In this document: positions 25,834 through 42,767 of the stretch, in pieces | Position numbering within the stretch: position 1 is the stretch's first letter | How the letters are laid out: each line of letters begins with the position of its first letter | From: Acanthamoeba castellanii str. Neff | Lineage: Eukaryota; Discosea; Longamoebia; Acanthamoebidae | Assembly: GCF_000313135.1 (NCBI RefSeq) | Contig: NW_004457702.1 | Coordinates: forward strand, 922,001 to 986,000 | Reading direction: 5' to 3' | DNA: 64,000 bases | Made by a program: the position numbers and the translations under genes | Notes under the pieces: generated by a model | What the model was told of the DNA's origin: nothing | The model's input: only the letters and a program-made list of their open reading frames with translations | The model's database searches: none

Positions 25834-28129
25834 TCATCCGCGCCGCTTGAACTCGCCTCCGGGGCGCCACTGCGGGAAGCTGTCCTCGTTGAGCAGCCTG
25901 TGACCGACGAGGAAGAGCAGGCGCACGTCCTCCTCCGCCCCGCTCAGGTCCCAGCACCACTCACTCGCCGGATCGTCCACGTACTGATCCGCAGGCTATG
26001 TCACACACCTCTTGAGGTCAGCACACGCACTCGCACCACCACACGCGCTCGCGGGGGGGGGAGTGATCACCTTGTGGTAGCATTCGAGGGTCCACCTTTC
26101 GTTCATCTTGAGCAGGTACTCCTTGCCCCGGGTCACGTGGTCCATGCCCTGGTAGATGAACAGGCCCGGAACGCCTCGCTTGGCAAAGCTGAAGTGGTCC
26201 GACCGGTAGAACATACCGTTCTCGGGCCACGGATCTATCACACCACAGTCACAACCGTGTGTGTGTCGTGTGTGTCGTGTGTGTCGTGTGTGTCGTGTGT
26301 GTCGTTAGCGCGGTGGTGTGAATGGCGACCAAGGCGCGGGCTGTTGGGGCAGGTACCGGCACCAACAGTTCGCCCCTGTTTCTCGGCCGCCCACGCGGAG
26401 TAGTCGTCCAGCTCGCTCTTGCCGCTGCCGAAGAAGGTGACGTCCTTGGTGCGGCCGAAGATGTTGAGCAGGTCCATGTTGATGCACGCCACGGTCTTCT
26501 CGATCGGGAAGCGGATCGTGTGCTCGGCGTACCACTCCGAACCCTGAAGGGGCAGGGTTTTGTTGGACAACGACGCAGCCTTCAAACCCTGGATGGGTGT
26601 GCAGGTACCAGAAGGCCTTGCTCCTCGGCTGTGGGCGCCAAGAACAGAACTGAGCGCCCTCGCTGCTCCTGTGAGACCAAGCGTTCAAGTCGGTCAGGGG
26701 ACTGAAAACTGAAAAGGACACGCCCGCACACGCCACCGCACACACCACACACCTGAGGAACAGAGGCAAAGGCCTTGGCCAACTCGAGCAGCGCAGCCAC
26801 GGAGAGGGCGTTGTCCCGGGCTCCGTGGTAGATTCCGTCGGCCCGCTTCCCGAAGTGGTCCCAGTGCCCGGAATAGACGACCACCTCATCCTGCGCGGGC
26901 AACGATTGATGGCGGTCAACTTCACCACCCACCTACTCACACACGACACGCGCACACACGACACAAGACACTCACACACCTTGCGCGAAGAGCCCTCGAG
27001 CAAAGCCAGCACGTTGTGCGAGGTGAGCTTGCGGATAGAGCTGTCCAAGGACACCGTCAGGGACTGCTGCAGACTGTAGGCCCGGAACCGCGCCTCCTTA
27101 TCCGACGCGCGCTTGATCTCGTCGTCGATGTCGCGCCCGCCGCGGGCGAAGATACGGCGGGCCGTGTCGAGCGTCACCCAACCCTTGACCGCACAGTCGG
27201 CCGCATCCGTCGCGGCAAAATGGAAGTGCGGGCCGCTCCTGAGTGCAAGGCAATGCGTAGCGCGTCAACGAATCGAGCGTGTGTGCGTGTGCGTGTGCGA
27301 CGGTGAGTTACTTAGAATGCTGAGGAATGTTCCAGCCGTATCCGGCGGCGGGGGTAGACCAGTGGACGATGAAGCAGGCGGAAGCGCCCTGCCGTGCGGC
27401 TTCCTCGTATTTGTATGTCCACCGGCCGTAGTAGGTCATCTTCTTTCCATCGAACAGCTCTGCGCTCGTTGCCGCCTTACTGTGTTAGGTCCCGACCGAA
27501 ACACAACACGACACGCACGACACACGGCACACGGCACACGGCGCGATGCATCATGTGCGTACTGGGATCGTTGTGGAGGAAGCCGGGGTCGTTGACGAGG
27601 CAAACGACGGCCTTGCCTCGCACATCGATGCCTTCGTAGTCGTTCCAGCCGTACTCGGGAGCGACGACGCCGTAGCCGACGAACACGACCTCGGCGTCCT
27701 CCACGCCTACGTGGCCGTCGAGCGTGGTGAAAGAGACGAACTCGGAGAGATAGGCGAACGACTCCTCCGCCGCCTCCTTCTCGAGGGTCGAGCTCTGGGC
27801 CTTCAACACGAGCGGCGAGTGGCCCGACGGGGTGATCTCGATCAGCGGCACCTCCTGCAGCCACGCCGCATCGCCCTCCCCTGCAAAAATTAATATATTC
27901 TTTTATTATTATTATTTTAATTGTAAAGAAAAGAGTAAATGATTTGGGTAAATGATTGAGTACCTTGCTTGTCGCCAGCAGGGGAGCAGCCAAGTTGGGC
28001 GAAGGCGGTGGTGAGGTAACGCAGCGTGCGCTCCTCGCCCTGGGACGCGGGCAGCCGTCCCTCAAACTCGGGGCTCGCCAGTACGCTCGTGTGCTCTGCC
28101 AGACCCTTGGCAGTGATGTGCTGCTCCAT
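25834..28129 (-). CDS. M28-family zinc aminopeptidase-like protein
   Basis: Dinuclear zinc exopeptidase family. Inferred exons on the minus strand: 28129-27964, 27880-27563, 27459-27312, 27238-26980, 26890-26753, 26668-26609, 26543-26357, 26234-26071, 25995-25834; 533 residues. All zinc and catalytic positions are visible: YSGHWDHFG (His and catalytic Asp), [19 protein letters not shown] (bridging Asp), [20 protein letters not shown] (catalytic Glu pair), ACINMDLLN (Asp) and [19 protein letters not shown] (His). An insert resembling a protease-associated region ([20 protein letters not shown]) precedes the peptidase, as in bacterial M28 enzymes. The first ATG (28129) gives [13 protein letters not shown] with no signal peptide, so it looks cytosolic unless an upstream exon was missed. 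It is divergent from GOLGA7/ERF4-like B with 216 bp between starts. Confidence 0.9.
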
Positions 28130-28345
28130 CTTTGACAATGGCTGGTAATATGATTATTAATATAATTATTATGGATTTAAACAAACCCAAAGAAATTTGC
28201 AGCAAAATGTTGTTTTTTTGTAACCGTTGAGGGCAGAAGCGGTTGTTTCACAAGATCGGCGACCCGAACGCTAGAAGTAAGAAAGAGAAGTAGAATACAG
28301 TAGCACACGAAGGGTGAAGGGCCAACACAGAGCAAAGAAGGTGCA
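28130..28345. promoter_or_regulatory. Shared divergent promoter region
   Basis: 216 bp separate the start codons of the M28 peptidase (-) and GOLGA7/ERF4-like B (+). It is AT-rich near 28140-28210. No specific element was recognised; the promoter role is inferred from the head-to-head arrangement. Confidence 0.4.
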
Positions 28346-30322
28346 ATGGATCCCGAAAGGCAACATCTGCTTCGGCCGGGACAGGATGGCGAAGAGATTA
28401 AAATCATTTATGGCCCGGATTCCATCGCATTCCCTGCATCCTTGCACGGCAAGGTACAGTGCCGTGGTTTTAATTTTATCTTTTACTCTTTATTCATTAT
28501 TATTATTTTGTTGCTTTATGGTAATATTAATACATTAATATATAATTGTTTTGTTTCCTCATTCCACAGGTGCCGCCGGACAGGTTCTACCACACAATGC
28601 AGCGCTTGAACGAGACCTATGGCCCCATGTCACGCTGGACCAAGTTCTTCATCATCGCCCTCATCCTGCTCTTCGTTGGTACAACCCGCTCCCGAGCTCC
28701 ACCTCATTAGCATTCGCCTGACGGCCAACAACAACAACAACTGACCGCACACCACTGACACGCGCTCGCACATCCGCACCGCCTACTCGTAGGCATTCTG
28801 ATGCCGTTCGCTATGCTGCGGTGGTTCACGCCGCGACACTTTGAGGTCAAGATGTGGATCCCCATCGACGGCATTCTCATCGCCGTCAATGTGGGGCTGG
28901 GTCTTCTCCTGTACATCAGAAGTCGTCGGGTACGCTCAGTGGCTCCGGCAGGACACGACGCGACACACGACACACACGACACACACGACACACGACACAC
29001 GACACACACGACACACGACACACACGACACACGACACACACGACACACACGACACACACGACACACACGACACACGACACACGACACACCAACTCTTGCC
29101 GCGTGTTAGCGAGCTTGTGCCTCATTTCCTACTCCACACGACAGATCCGGTCGGAGTTGGCCAAGATCGTGAAGAAGGAGAACAAGGTGTGCTACCACCG
29201 GACCGGCGTGCACCTGCGCTTCGAGCCCGGCGGCATGGCGTACGTCAGCCCACAATACCCAGGGCCGGCTGCTTACTCGTCTCATCGCACGTCTTACCCA
29301 CAACTCTCCACCCACTGGCGCGTTGCGTATAGGACTCGGCCCTCCATCGTCATCGAACACACCGCGACTACCGCTTCCGGTACGCATCTGACCCTGACGG
29401 TGACCACGGCCACGGCCGTCTCCTCTTCCCAGTGTTCATCAAGCGTGTTGCTTTTCTGTCTATAGACCACGCTGCCTATGGGTCGTACCAGGAGCGCCAG
29501 GCGCCGCCGTCGGTGCATCGCGGGCGTGCGCCTCCCCAGTCGTCGCGGATGCCGTCGACGCGACTGCCATCGCCGCCGCCCTTCCGCCAACAGCACTCCT
29601 TCTACGAGCTGCAGCAACAAAACGCGTCGCCGATGCCACAACAGCAGCCACGGGCTCAGTCGCCGCCTCCGCCGCAACAGCAACAGCAGCAGCAGCCAGA
29701 GTTTCGTTCACCTCCGATCTCGCCGCGCGGCTACCCGCCACAGCGTCAGCAGCCGCCGCCGGCGTCGGCCGAGTTTCAATCCGGTGGGCCGATGTCGCCG
29801 CGTGGCTATCAGCAGCAGCACCAGCAGCCCAACCAGCGACAGCCATCACCGCCCATGTCACCGCGCTACCAGCAGCAGCAACAGTACGCCGGCGGACCGC
29901 CCCCGCCGTCCGGCAACTACGCGCCGCAAGCCTCAGCTCCGCCGCCGTCGTCATACAGGCCGCAGCCGCCGTCGCCCGGCGGCGGCAGCTTCGAGGGTTC
30001 GCCCTTGACCGGCCACCTGGCCACTGAGTTCACGTCGGTGCCCGTGCGCGACTCGCCGTCGCAGCGACAGCACTACGACCCGACCGAGGGCCACTACTCC
30101 CCGTCGCCTTCGCCCACGCCCAAGAAGCGGTCGTTGGCCCCCGCTGCTGGGTCTGCCCAGAACCCTCCCTACTCCCCCGCACGTCAACAACAACCACCAC
30201 AGCAGCAGCAGCACTACCAGCAACAGCATCAGCAACAGTTCTATTCGCCACACCAGGGCGATCCGCGACAAGCGGCCTCGCCGCGATCATCGGCTCCCTA
30301 TGGTCAAGCGCGAGCATTCTAA
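28346..30322 (+). CDS. GOLGA7/ERF4-like two-TM membrane protein with Pro/Gln-rich tail, paralogue B
   Basis: Inferred exons: 28346-28453, 28570-28678, 28793-28929, 29145-29239, 29333-29379, 29466-30322; 450 residues. The N-terminal 170 residues parallel paralogue A: IIYGPDSIAFPASLHGK, RFYHTMQRLNETYG, TM1 (FFIIALILLFVGILMPFAML), WIPIDGILIAVNVGLGLLLY (TM2), then RSELAKIVKKENKVCYHRTG and RPSIVIEH, the place where GOLGA7 has its conserved C-terminal strand. The remaining 285 residues are a Pro/Gln/Ser-rich disordered tail with repeats such as SPRGYPPQ, MSPRGYQQ and MSPRYQQQ, absent from A. By analogy with GOLGA7/ERF4 it may stabilise a DHHC acyltransferase (inference). Family membership rests on pattern matching by eye. 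Confidence 0.65.
28950..29092. repeat. Intronic CACGACACA-type simple repeat
   Basis: About 140 bp of irregularly alternating ACGACAC and ACACGAC units fill the third intron of GOLGA7/ERF4-like B. The units have no fixed spacer. Confidence 0.9.
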
Positions 30323-30798
30323 GTCAGTCTCCTGAGGCCAAGCGATCAGGATCATTTTGTTGTTGTTAGTCATCCTCTCCTCATCCGTACATAAAGCTTC
30401 TTCTTTTATTTCTTTGATGCAAACATGTTCAGGCGAGCGTGCTCTTGCTCTTGTCGGGCGTAGTGTTAGCACTAGTGGATCAGCGTGGTTTCGAGGGGAA
30501 AGCAAGGCAGCCAATAGTAATGGCATAATCGCACAAACTATGATAGTTCCGGTGATCTCCGCCTTCTGATCTTGCAGTCCACATTCCTTGCAATCAGCGA
30601 GTTGTTTGAGGCAGACAGCGCCAAACCTGGCGGAGCGGCTGTGGCCTTGTCGGTGCGATCACAGTATTCTACGAATGTGCGTCGCTTCAATTATCGGCTC
30701 TTTTCCCAGCCCCGCAGACCGCCGACAAGAAGACCGACGCCGATTCAACAGATCATTCATTCTACACAACCTAACACAACGCCTCAACATCAACAAAC
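30323..30798. other. Intergenic region
   Basis: 476 bp between two plus-strand genes: the 3' flank of GOLGA7/ERF4-like B and the upstream region of the NTF2-like gene. I see no coding or RNA feature. Confidence 0.5.
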
Positions 30799-31213
30799 AT
30801 GGTCGATAAGGTAGCGCTCGCTTCGCAGTACATCAAGGCTCGCCTTGCTGAGGACAACGACACCGTCCTCTCGCTCGTTACGGATGACATTGTCCTCGTC
30901 AGCCAGAGGTGATCCTCCTGCCACATCAGCGCTGTTTCTCGAATCGCGTTCGATTCCGTTGGTCCTTGCGGTCAATTCTAATCAATCTCTTCGCTTAATT
31001 TACAGGGATGGCACCCATGAGGGCAAGGAGGCTTTCACCAAGTACCTCAAGTCGGTGAAGCCCACTGGCAAGTGGCAGGACCCCGTCCTGGAGGGCGACC
31101 AGGTCGTCATCAAGGGCACCGTCACCGTCATATTCATCAACTGGAGCGTGGCCTCTTTCCTCGACTTCAACGACGACGGCAAGATCACCAAGATCGAGAT
31201 CAAGAGGGTGTAA
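30799..31213 (+). CDS. Small NTF2-like (cystatin-like fold) protein
   Basis: Two exons, 30799-30908 and 31006-31213, give 105 residues. The layout is typical of single-domain NTF2/SnoaL-like proteins: an N-terminal helix (VALASQYIKARLAEDN), a strand and turn around VTDDIVLVSQ, DGTHEGKEAFTKYL, then a long strand GDQVVIKGTVTVIFI and the closing DFNDDGKITKIEIKRV. The start MVDKVALASQ follows a CAACAAAC context. No catalytic residues can be assigned and the function is unknown. No targeting signal is seen. Confidence 0.75.
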
Positions 31214-31434
31214 ACCAAGCACTTGGGACGTCACCAATTCCCCACATGCGTACGGCTGTGTTTACATTAATAAACACATTGTACATACCCCCGCCCCTTC
31301 TCTCATTTTGCGTGGGACAACTTTGCATGCATTTTTCCTCAACATACATCTCTGTCATCCTCGTCGGCGAGGACACAGCAAAATCTTTGCGCCTGGCAGC
31401 AGATGTAGAGACAGAGAACTACGTTCGACGAAGA

Positions 31435-33136
31435 TCACCGGGAGGACGAGGCACGAGCGTCGTCGCTGCCCGCCGCAGGCCTTGCCTCGCCGTCGGCTGG
31501 CGACGACGTCGATCCGGCGCCGTTCTGCTTGGCCGCCTGCTTCCTCGCTCGACGCTTCGACAGCTTCCTCTTTCCCACGCGCGCCAGCACATCGCGGAGG
31601 CGCGTGAGCAGGAAGAGGACGGCGAACACCCCAACGAGCGCACCCTATCGCGCAACCACAAGCCACGTAAGCCACACCTGGTGGTGTCGTGTGTGTCGTG
31701 TGTGTCGTGTGTGTCGTGTCAGCGTACCAAGACGCCAAAGTAGTACAACGTGTGGTGGCTGTCGTCCCAAGACAGCTGGTCATAGATCCAACTGCGGGCG
31801 TGGGCGGGAGGAGGTGGGTTAGTGTTGAGGAGGTGGCGCTGAAGCCACTGGGAGAAGGAGGAGGGGCACGTACTCGTCGGTCGCGCCATACCAGCTCCAC
31901 ATGAATATCATGTAGGCCAAGGCGAACAGCAGGACGTAGACGATCTGGAACGGATAGATCTGTTTCACATCAACAACAACGAAGAAAACAAGGAATGAGC
32001 GAATGCCTCTCATTCTTCTTCGTCAAGGTGGTGCGGGTGTGTACTCGGAGCTTGTTGAAGATGATCTCGAGCAGCACGAAGGCAGCGTTGATCGCGTGGG
32101 CGTTGATGGTGTAGAAGGTGATCGTGGTCTCGCTGCTCTCGTTGTTGGAATCTCCATCCGACGTGCCGTAGATGGCGACCCAGAAACTGATAGCCGCGGT
32201 AAGCAGGCAATCAACAAGCAAGAATTGCAGATGGTCGTACATGATGTCAAGATAGACCGCATTCACAGTGACCAGGGTGAAGAACATCCACAACACCATA
32301 TCGAGCGTAATCCGCTTGTCCAGGTCCAGACGATGTCTGCAGCGAACGCACACATGAGTGCTCCTAAATTGTTTAGGCTGGTGCGATGTAGTTCACGTAC
32401 CTACGCAGGCACTTCTTGAAGCGGGTCCATCGGGTGTGGTTGCCGGCAGCGGCTGTCTGCTCGTTGTCGGTGGCTTCTTCGGTGGCCGTACCCTGTTCTT
32501 CGTCGGTTTCGCTCGTGCCGCTGCTGTCGGTGTCACTATCATTGGCGGTGGCACTCAAATTGGCGCCTCCCTCGGACTCCTTCGTTAGGCCGAGCCACTT
32601 CATCACGTGGACTACTATGGTGTACAACACCGTCAACTAATCACGCCGCGCCCACCATCACGCGTAAGTCAAACAACACACCTTTTCATCGGCACACAGT
32701 CATCACTGCCGTACCCCAAAGTAGACAGTGAGCAGAATCCAGTTGATGTTGGTGAAGTAGGTCAGGTACTCGCCGTCATCGGAGTCGTCGATGGGCCGAT
32801 AAATGGTGATGGCCAGCATATACGCAAAGATGAGCGTTCGCAACACCTAGGCGATTGCACACGAGATCCGTTTTGCATGTCAGCCACTGACACAATGGCA
32901 CAAACGACACACGAAGAGCGTACAAAGAGCGCCCAGGTGGGTAGAAAGTGGGACTCGTAGAGGTCCCTCCGCTTGTGGTGTCGAAAGTGCGGCCGGATGA
33001 AGTCCCAGGCCCATCGCAGCACGATCATCGCGTGCCTCTTGGTCCTCGCATGGCGATCGGCCTTCCGAGCGGACTTCTGCCCAGCTGGAGCAGTACCTCC
33101 GCCCGTGGCGGTGTCGACCTCTGAGCTGAGTACCAT
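31435..33136 (-). CDS. Rolling-stone-like multi-pass membrane protein
   Basis: Inferred exons on the minus strand: 33136-32924, 32846-32715, 32636-32401, 32336-32045, 31959-31874, 31791-31728, 31644-31435; 410 residues. About seven TM segments are seen, among them LRTLIFAYMLAITIY, YFTNINWILLTVYFG, MVLWMFFTLVTVNAVYLDIM, FLLVDCLLTAAISFWVAIYG, HAINAAFVLLEIIFNKL, FQIVYVLLFALAYMIFMWSW and a last one ending AVLFLLTRLRDVL. The segment TNINWILLTVY, then HAINAAFVLLE, then YMIFMWSWYGATDDWIY matches the Rolling-stone (Rost) family pattern. In flies that protein acts in myoblast fusion; its biochemical role is unknown. An acidic insert lies between TM2 and TM3. The C-terminal tail is basic and then Ala/Ser-rich. 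Confidence 0.7.
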
Positions 33137-33850
33137 CGCCTCTGTTGTGTGTTATATGTGTTGCGCGACTCTGGGCTGTGTTGACACAAATCAATCTTCT
33201 GACTTAAATCAAAACGAAGTTGGTAGGGTGTTGGGTGGGTGCAGGGTCGAGGTGCCAGTGGTGCAGTATTGGGTTTCAATATTCTAAACAACATAAAGGA
33301 GGGAGCCAAGCGAGTCCGTTCAAGCCCTTCGGCGAGACACGTGGGGCGGGTGCATTGAGGGCGGGTGGCCAAAAGATGGCTAACCTGCCCCGGTTCCTGT
33401 AGAAAACTCACCGTCGGGCTCCACTTGTTTTCCGTCGCATTCCTGCCCACTCGCGAAATCCCCCAATCGATTGAGCTCACACCCAATCACCCTGCAGATC
33501 GTCAGGCTTTGATCGAACGGTGAGCCCAGCTTCCTGCGCGTGTGGCGATGCGCCATCAAGAGCGTGGCCGGCTGGCGGCCTGTGCGGCGAGCAGTCGCGC
33601 GAGCCCAAGACGTGTTTGGTAGGGGGCATGCAGAGACCACCATTCCACAGCCCAGAGGCCCAACTCCGGACAGCAATTGGCGTGCGCCATTTCAAACGCC
33701 GACTGGTGGCGGGCACCAGCAACACACCACACACTGCCGCTGGCGCACACATCTAGATCGAGTGCAAAGAAAGATTGGGTCTGCGATTTCCCAACGAAGA
33801 AAGCTTGCACACACACAAAGAGAGAGAGAGATTAGATCAGAGCAGAGTCG
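33137..33850. other. Intergenic divergent promoter region
   Basis: 714 bp between the starts of the Rolling-stone-like gene (-) and AROM (+). A short AG-rich run lies at 33817-33832, just upstream of the AROM start. No coding feature is supported; the open frames here have no recognisable domain. Confidence 0.5.
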
Positions 33851-39566
<5,716 letters not shown>

Positions 39567-39624
39567 AGTTGTTACTTCGACCGCGCCATGCAAAACAAAA
39601 CAAGCTTCCAATCATATCACGGCC

Positions 39625-39960
39625 TTTTATGTACATTCGTGTTCACGCCTTGAGCTTTCTCACTCTACTTGACGGTGGCCTTGGCGCGGATCTTGTCTTC
39701 GACGTCCTCCAGCGCGACGTCGTCGAGGCCGGCGGCCTGGATGGGCAGGCTCATGCCTCCGCCGCGCCACTGGTCGATGAGGCCCTTGGCGCCCTTGGGC
39801 GAACATGCTCGCCCACCATGCGCTCCTTGGTCGACGTGGCATCGGGCGCCCACAGGATGAAGACCAGGCGCGAGCGCATGACACCATCGGCGTGGGCGCG
39901 CCAGGGCACCTGGGCCACGGCCACGCGGCACTGGTCCGAAAAGTGGTAGCGGCGACCCGG
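39625..39960 (-). pseudogene. Inverted partial copy of the ADF/cofilin-like gene (3' part)
   Basis: On the minus strand this segment repeats the last 270 or so coding bases and the first 3' UTR bases of the ADF-like gene at 22.1-22.65 kb. It has the same VAVAQVPWRAHADGVMRS and LVFILWAPD text and the same frame change after MVGEHV. Differences are few: a 9-bp in-frame addition (GCGCCAAGG region), small losses in a GGC run, and some substitutions. Upstream, the first half of the gene is missing and RRYHFS joins directly to DQCRVAV. It starts about 60 bp past the AROM stop, in convergent orientation. It is not a functional ADF. Confidence 0.7.
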
Positions 39961-40040
39961 CATTCGCAGAAATAAAAATAAAATTAAAAAAAGGTGACCT
40001 TCGAGCGAAAGCATAACTTTAAAGTTGTTGTGAATGTGAT

Positions 40041-42600
40041 TCAGCGCCTTTTCCCGCTTTTGTGGGCTTCTGCTGTCGTGGTGGTCGTGGTCTTTGCCTT
40101 CGCCGTCGTCTTCTTCGTTGCCGATGACTTCTTCTTGGTCACCTCCGGCGAAGTGATGCGCACGACGTCCTTCACGCTCCGCATTCTATCGCCTGCACGA
40201 ACCCCAACAACAACAACAACAACAACAATAACACACCGCACGAAGAAGAAGTGAGCTCACATTGATCGAGGCTGAGGCGCTTAACAAGAGGGAGGCGAAG
40301 ATGAGACGCTGACAGCACCTTCCTTGAAGCCGTAGACAACACGCTCGTTCTTCCAGTAGGCCAAAGGCGTGACTTTCTTCCTCTTGCTCCTGCGCGTTGG
40401 TGCTTGCTGTGTGTCGTGTGTGTGTGTTGTGTGTGTTGTGTGTGTGTGTGTGTGTGTGTGTGTTGTTTGAGTTTGGATGCAACTCGCAAGCTTGCGACGT
40501 GCGCGAGAGTACCCTATTAGCCTCGGTCTCTTCGATGAGGCTGTCGTTGGCCGCCCACGTGACGTCGTTGGGATCGACAAAGGTCGGCAGCTCCTCGTAG
40601 ACGGTGAGGTCGTTCATGCTCGTCTCGCTGAGGTAGCGCTGGCCGACCGGCGACGAGGGCGCCGCGTCCTTGAGCGGGATGTGGGTCTCGTAGCCGCCGC
40701 CGCCGCCGCCGTCGTCACTGTGGCTCGTCTCGGGCGAGGCCATCTCCATGCTGACACTGCGCACATCGGCAGCGCCGAGCGAGTGGTCGGGCTCAGTGAA
40801 GCCCGAGACGTCGGCACCGCCGAAGCTCACGTCGTCAGCTCGCGCTGGCGACGCGGGCGGAGAGGGAGTGGTCGCCTTCTGCTTGCCCCTTCTCTTGCTC
40901 TCCCTCCGTCGTTCTTCTTCGTCATCCTCCTCCTCCTCCTCTTCGTCATCATCTTCGAGCCTCCGCTTCTTGCTGGCCTTCGGCGGTGGCGAGCGCGTGG
41001 CGGCGGCCTTTCGCTTTCCGGTGTCCTTCGCCGAAGCTGCAGCGCTCTTCGTGGGAGCGGCGGCGGCGGTGCGGGCGCTGGCCGCGCCCTTTCGCCCCTT
41101 CGCGTTGCGCGCGTACTGTACATCCGCCTCATCCTCCCCTCCGCTGACGTCGTCCTCTTCTTCCTCTTCCGTTCGTCGTCTCTGCTTTGACTCGTTCTCC
41201 TTTTTCTTCTTTTTCTGTTGCTTCTCCTCTTCTTCGTCATCTTCCTCTTCATCTCTCTTCCTCTTCTCTTGCTTCTTTGACAGCGCCTTGGTGGACTGTT
41301 TAGCGGCCTTCCCTTTGCTCCGTGGTTTTGCCGAGTCCTCTTCGTCTTCGTCTTCGCTTCGTTCTTCTTTTTCGTCGTCGTCGCTTCGTTCTTCAGTGAG
41401 GTCCCTCCCCCGCTTCTTCCTTCTCGCGCGCGGCCTCGACGACTCGTCCATGATCATCACCTTGGGCGTGGGCGGCAGGCGCACCGAGTCGACGCCGGAA
41501 GACGACACGGACGACACCGCCCACGCACTCTGATCAGAGGCAGCAGCGACAGAGGCGTGTCCACTGACGCTGCTGTCGTCGTCGGCAATGACAGTAGCCT
41601 CCCTCCGCGGTTTAGCCGACGTCGTGCGCGCCGCCGACTTCTTGCCTTTACGGCCGCTCTTGATTGTCGACGTCGCGGTCTGGTCGGCAGTCGAGGCCAT
41701 CGCCGGCTTGCTGGTGGTCATCGCCACCGATTCCGGGACCGACGAGTAGCCCGAGGTGTCCAACTGGTCATCATTGCCATCGTCGACCGGCGGCGGCGGA
41801 GAGGGCGGCGTGGGCTTGGCGCGCGCGTTGACGACCGAGCCCGATCTAATCGAACTCGGCTGTGCGGCAGCAGCGGCGGCGGTGGTGGCGACGTTGGCTG
41901 TGACTGTGCTCCTGCGCTTCTCGCCGCCGGCGCGTGATTTGGCGGCGGTGGACTCGCTGGCGCGGGTGGGCGACAGGTTGGGCGGGCTGACCCACGGCAG
42001 GCTGTCCTGCTCGGCAAAGGTGACGTCGGCCCGCGAGGAGACGCGACGAATGGGCGTCACGTTCTGCATAAAGCTCTGATCGAGGATCGACAGCGCACCA
42101 CCGCCTCTCCGCGCCGGAGAGGCTGCGAGGCCGCATGCATACATGCGGTGAGGAATGCCCTTCGTAACCAAAAGACGAGAAGAAGGAGACCTACCGATGG
42201 CGAAGGAGGGCTCTTGCTCTCCTATTTCGCTTTCTTCCATTTCGGCCTCCTCCTCCACCTCTACCTCCTCTTCGACTTCCTCTTCCATTTCCGCCAGGTC
42301 TCTCGCCTCTTCTTCATCTGATCAGCCGCGACAACATGCAGTGAGTTATTAATTTATTCATTTTATTTTTATATTTATTTGTTCAAAGGCGTACCAGAGC
42401 TGGCAAACCAATCGTCGACGTTGTCCATATCATCGGCATCTTTCAGCACATTTGCCTTGGGGGCGATTCCTGTTTTTCTGTCATGCGGCGGTTAGAGCAA
42501 TCCTATCAGAATGGGAAATTTGAACGCACACTTACCTCCCCACGATGCCCAAAAGGGCAATATTGGCGCCCACGCTCAGCCGTGACGCGCGGAGGGACAT
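40041..42600 (-). CDS. CENP-C/Mif2-like kinetochore protein
   Basis: Inner-kinetochore protein that binds CENP-A nucleosomes. Inferred exons on the minus strand: 42600-42536, 42477-42395, 42317-42195, 42122-40513, 40406-40319, 40192-40041; 706 residues. The diagnostic part is the CENP-C motif RRSKRKKVTPLAYWKNERVV near residue 630, very close to fungal Mif2/Cnp3. The N-terminus has IVGRKTGIAPKANVLKDADD, then DDWFASSDEEE, which resembles the conserved Mif2 N-terminal box. The middle is disordered, with Lys/Glu-rich blocks that suit nuclear localisation. After the motif only about 70 residues follow, ending in a Lys/Thr-rich tail (KKTTAKAKTTTTTTAEAHKS). The C-terminal cupin dimerisation domain of animal and fungal CENP-C is missing. 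The motif itself is divided from the acidic domain by an intron at 40407-40512. Confidence 0.8.
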
Positions 42601-42767
42601 GACGGTGCTCTCTACGCCTCCTGGTCCGAAAATCTGCTTTGATCGTTGTCACCTTTCCCGCCTTTTTGCCATTCCCGCCATTTCTTGGTCGACAAAAAAC
42701 CAATCGCCCAGCGAAGCCCAAGAGGTCGAGAGCGAAAGCCAGCTCGCATGTCGACTCTCGCGGGCGA

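Noticed and set aside
28950..29092. CRISPR-like array of short repeats
   Set aside because: Units are irregular CACGACACA runs with no unique spacers, inside a eukaryotic intron. They are a simple repeat.
33137..33850. Small genes in the AROM upstream region
   Set aside because: Open frames of 60-150 codons here have no recognisable domain, splice support or consistent composition.
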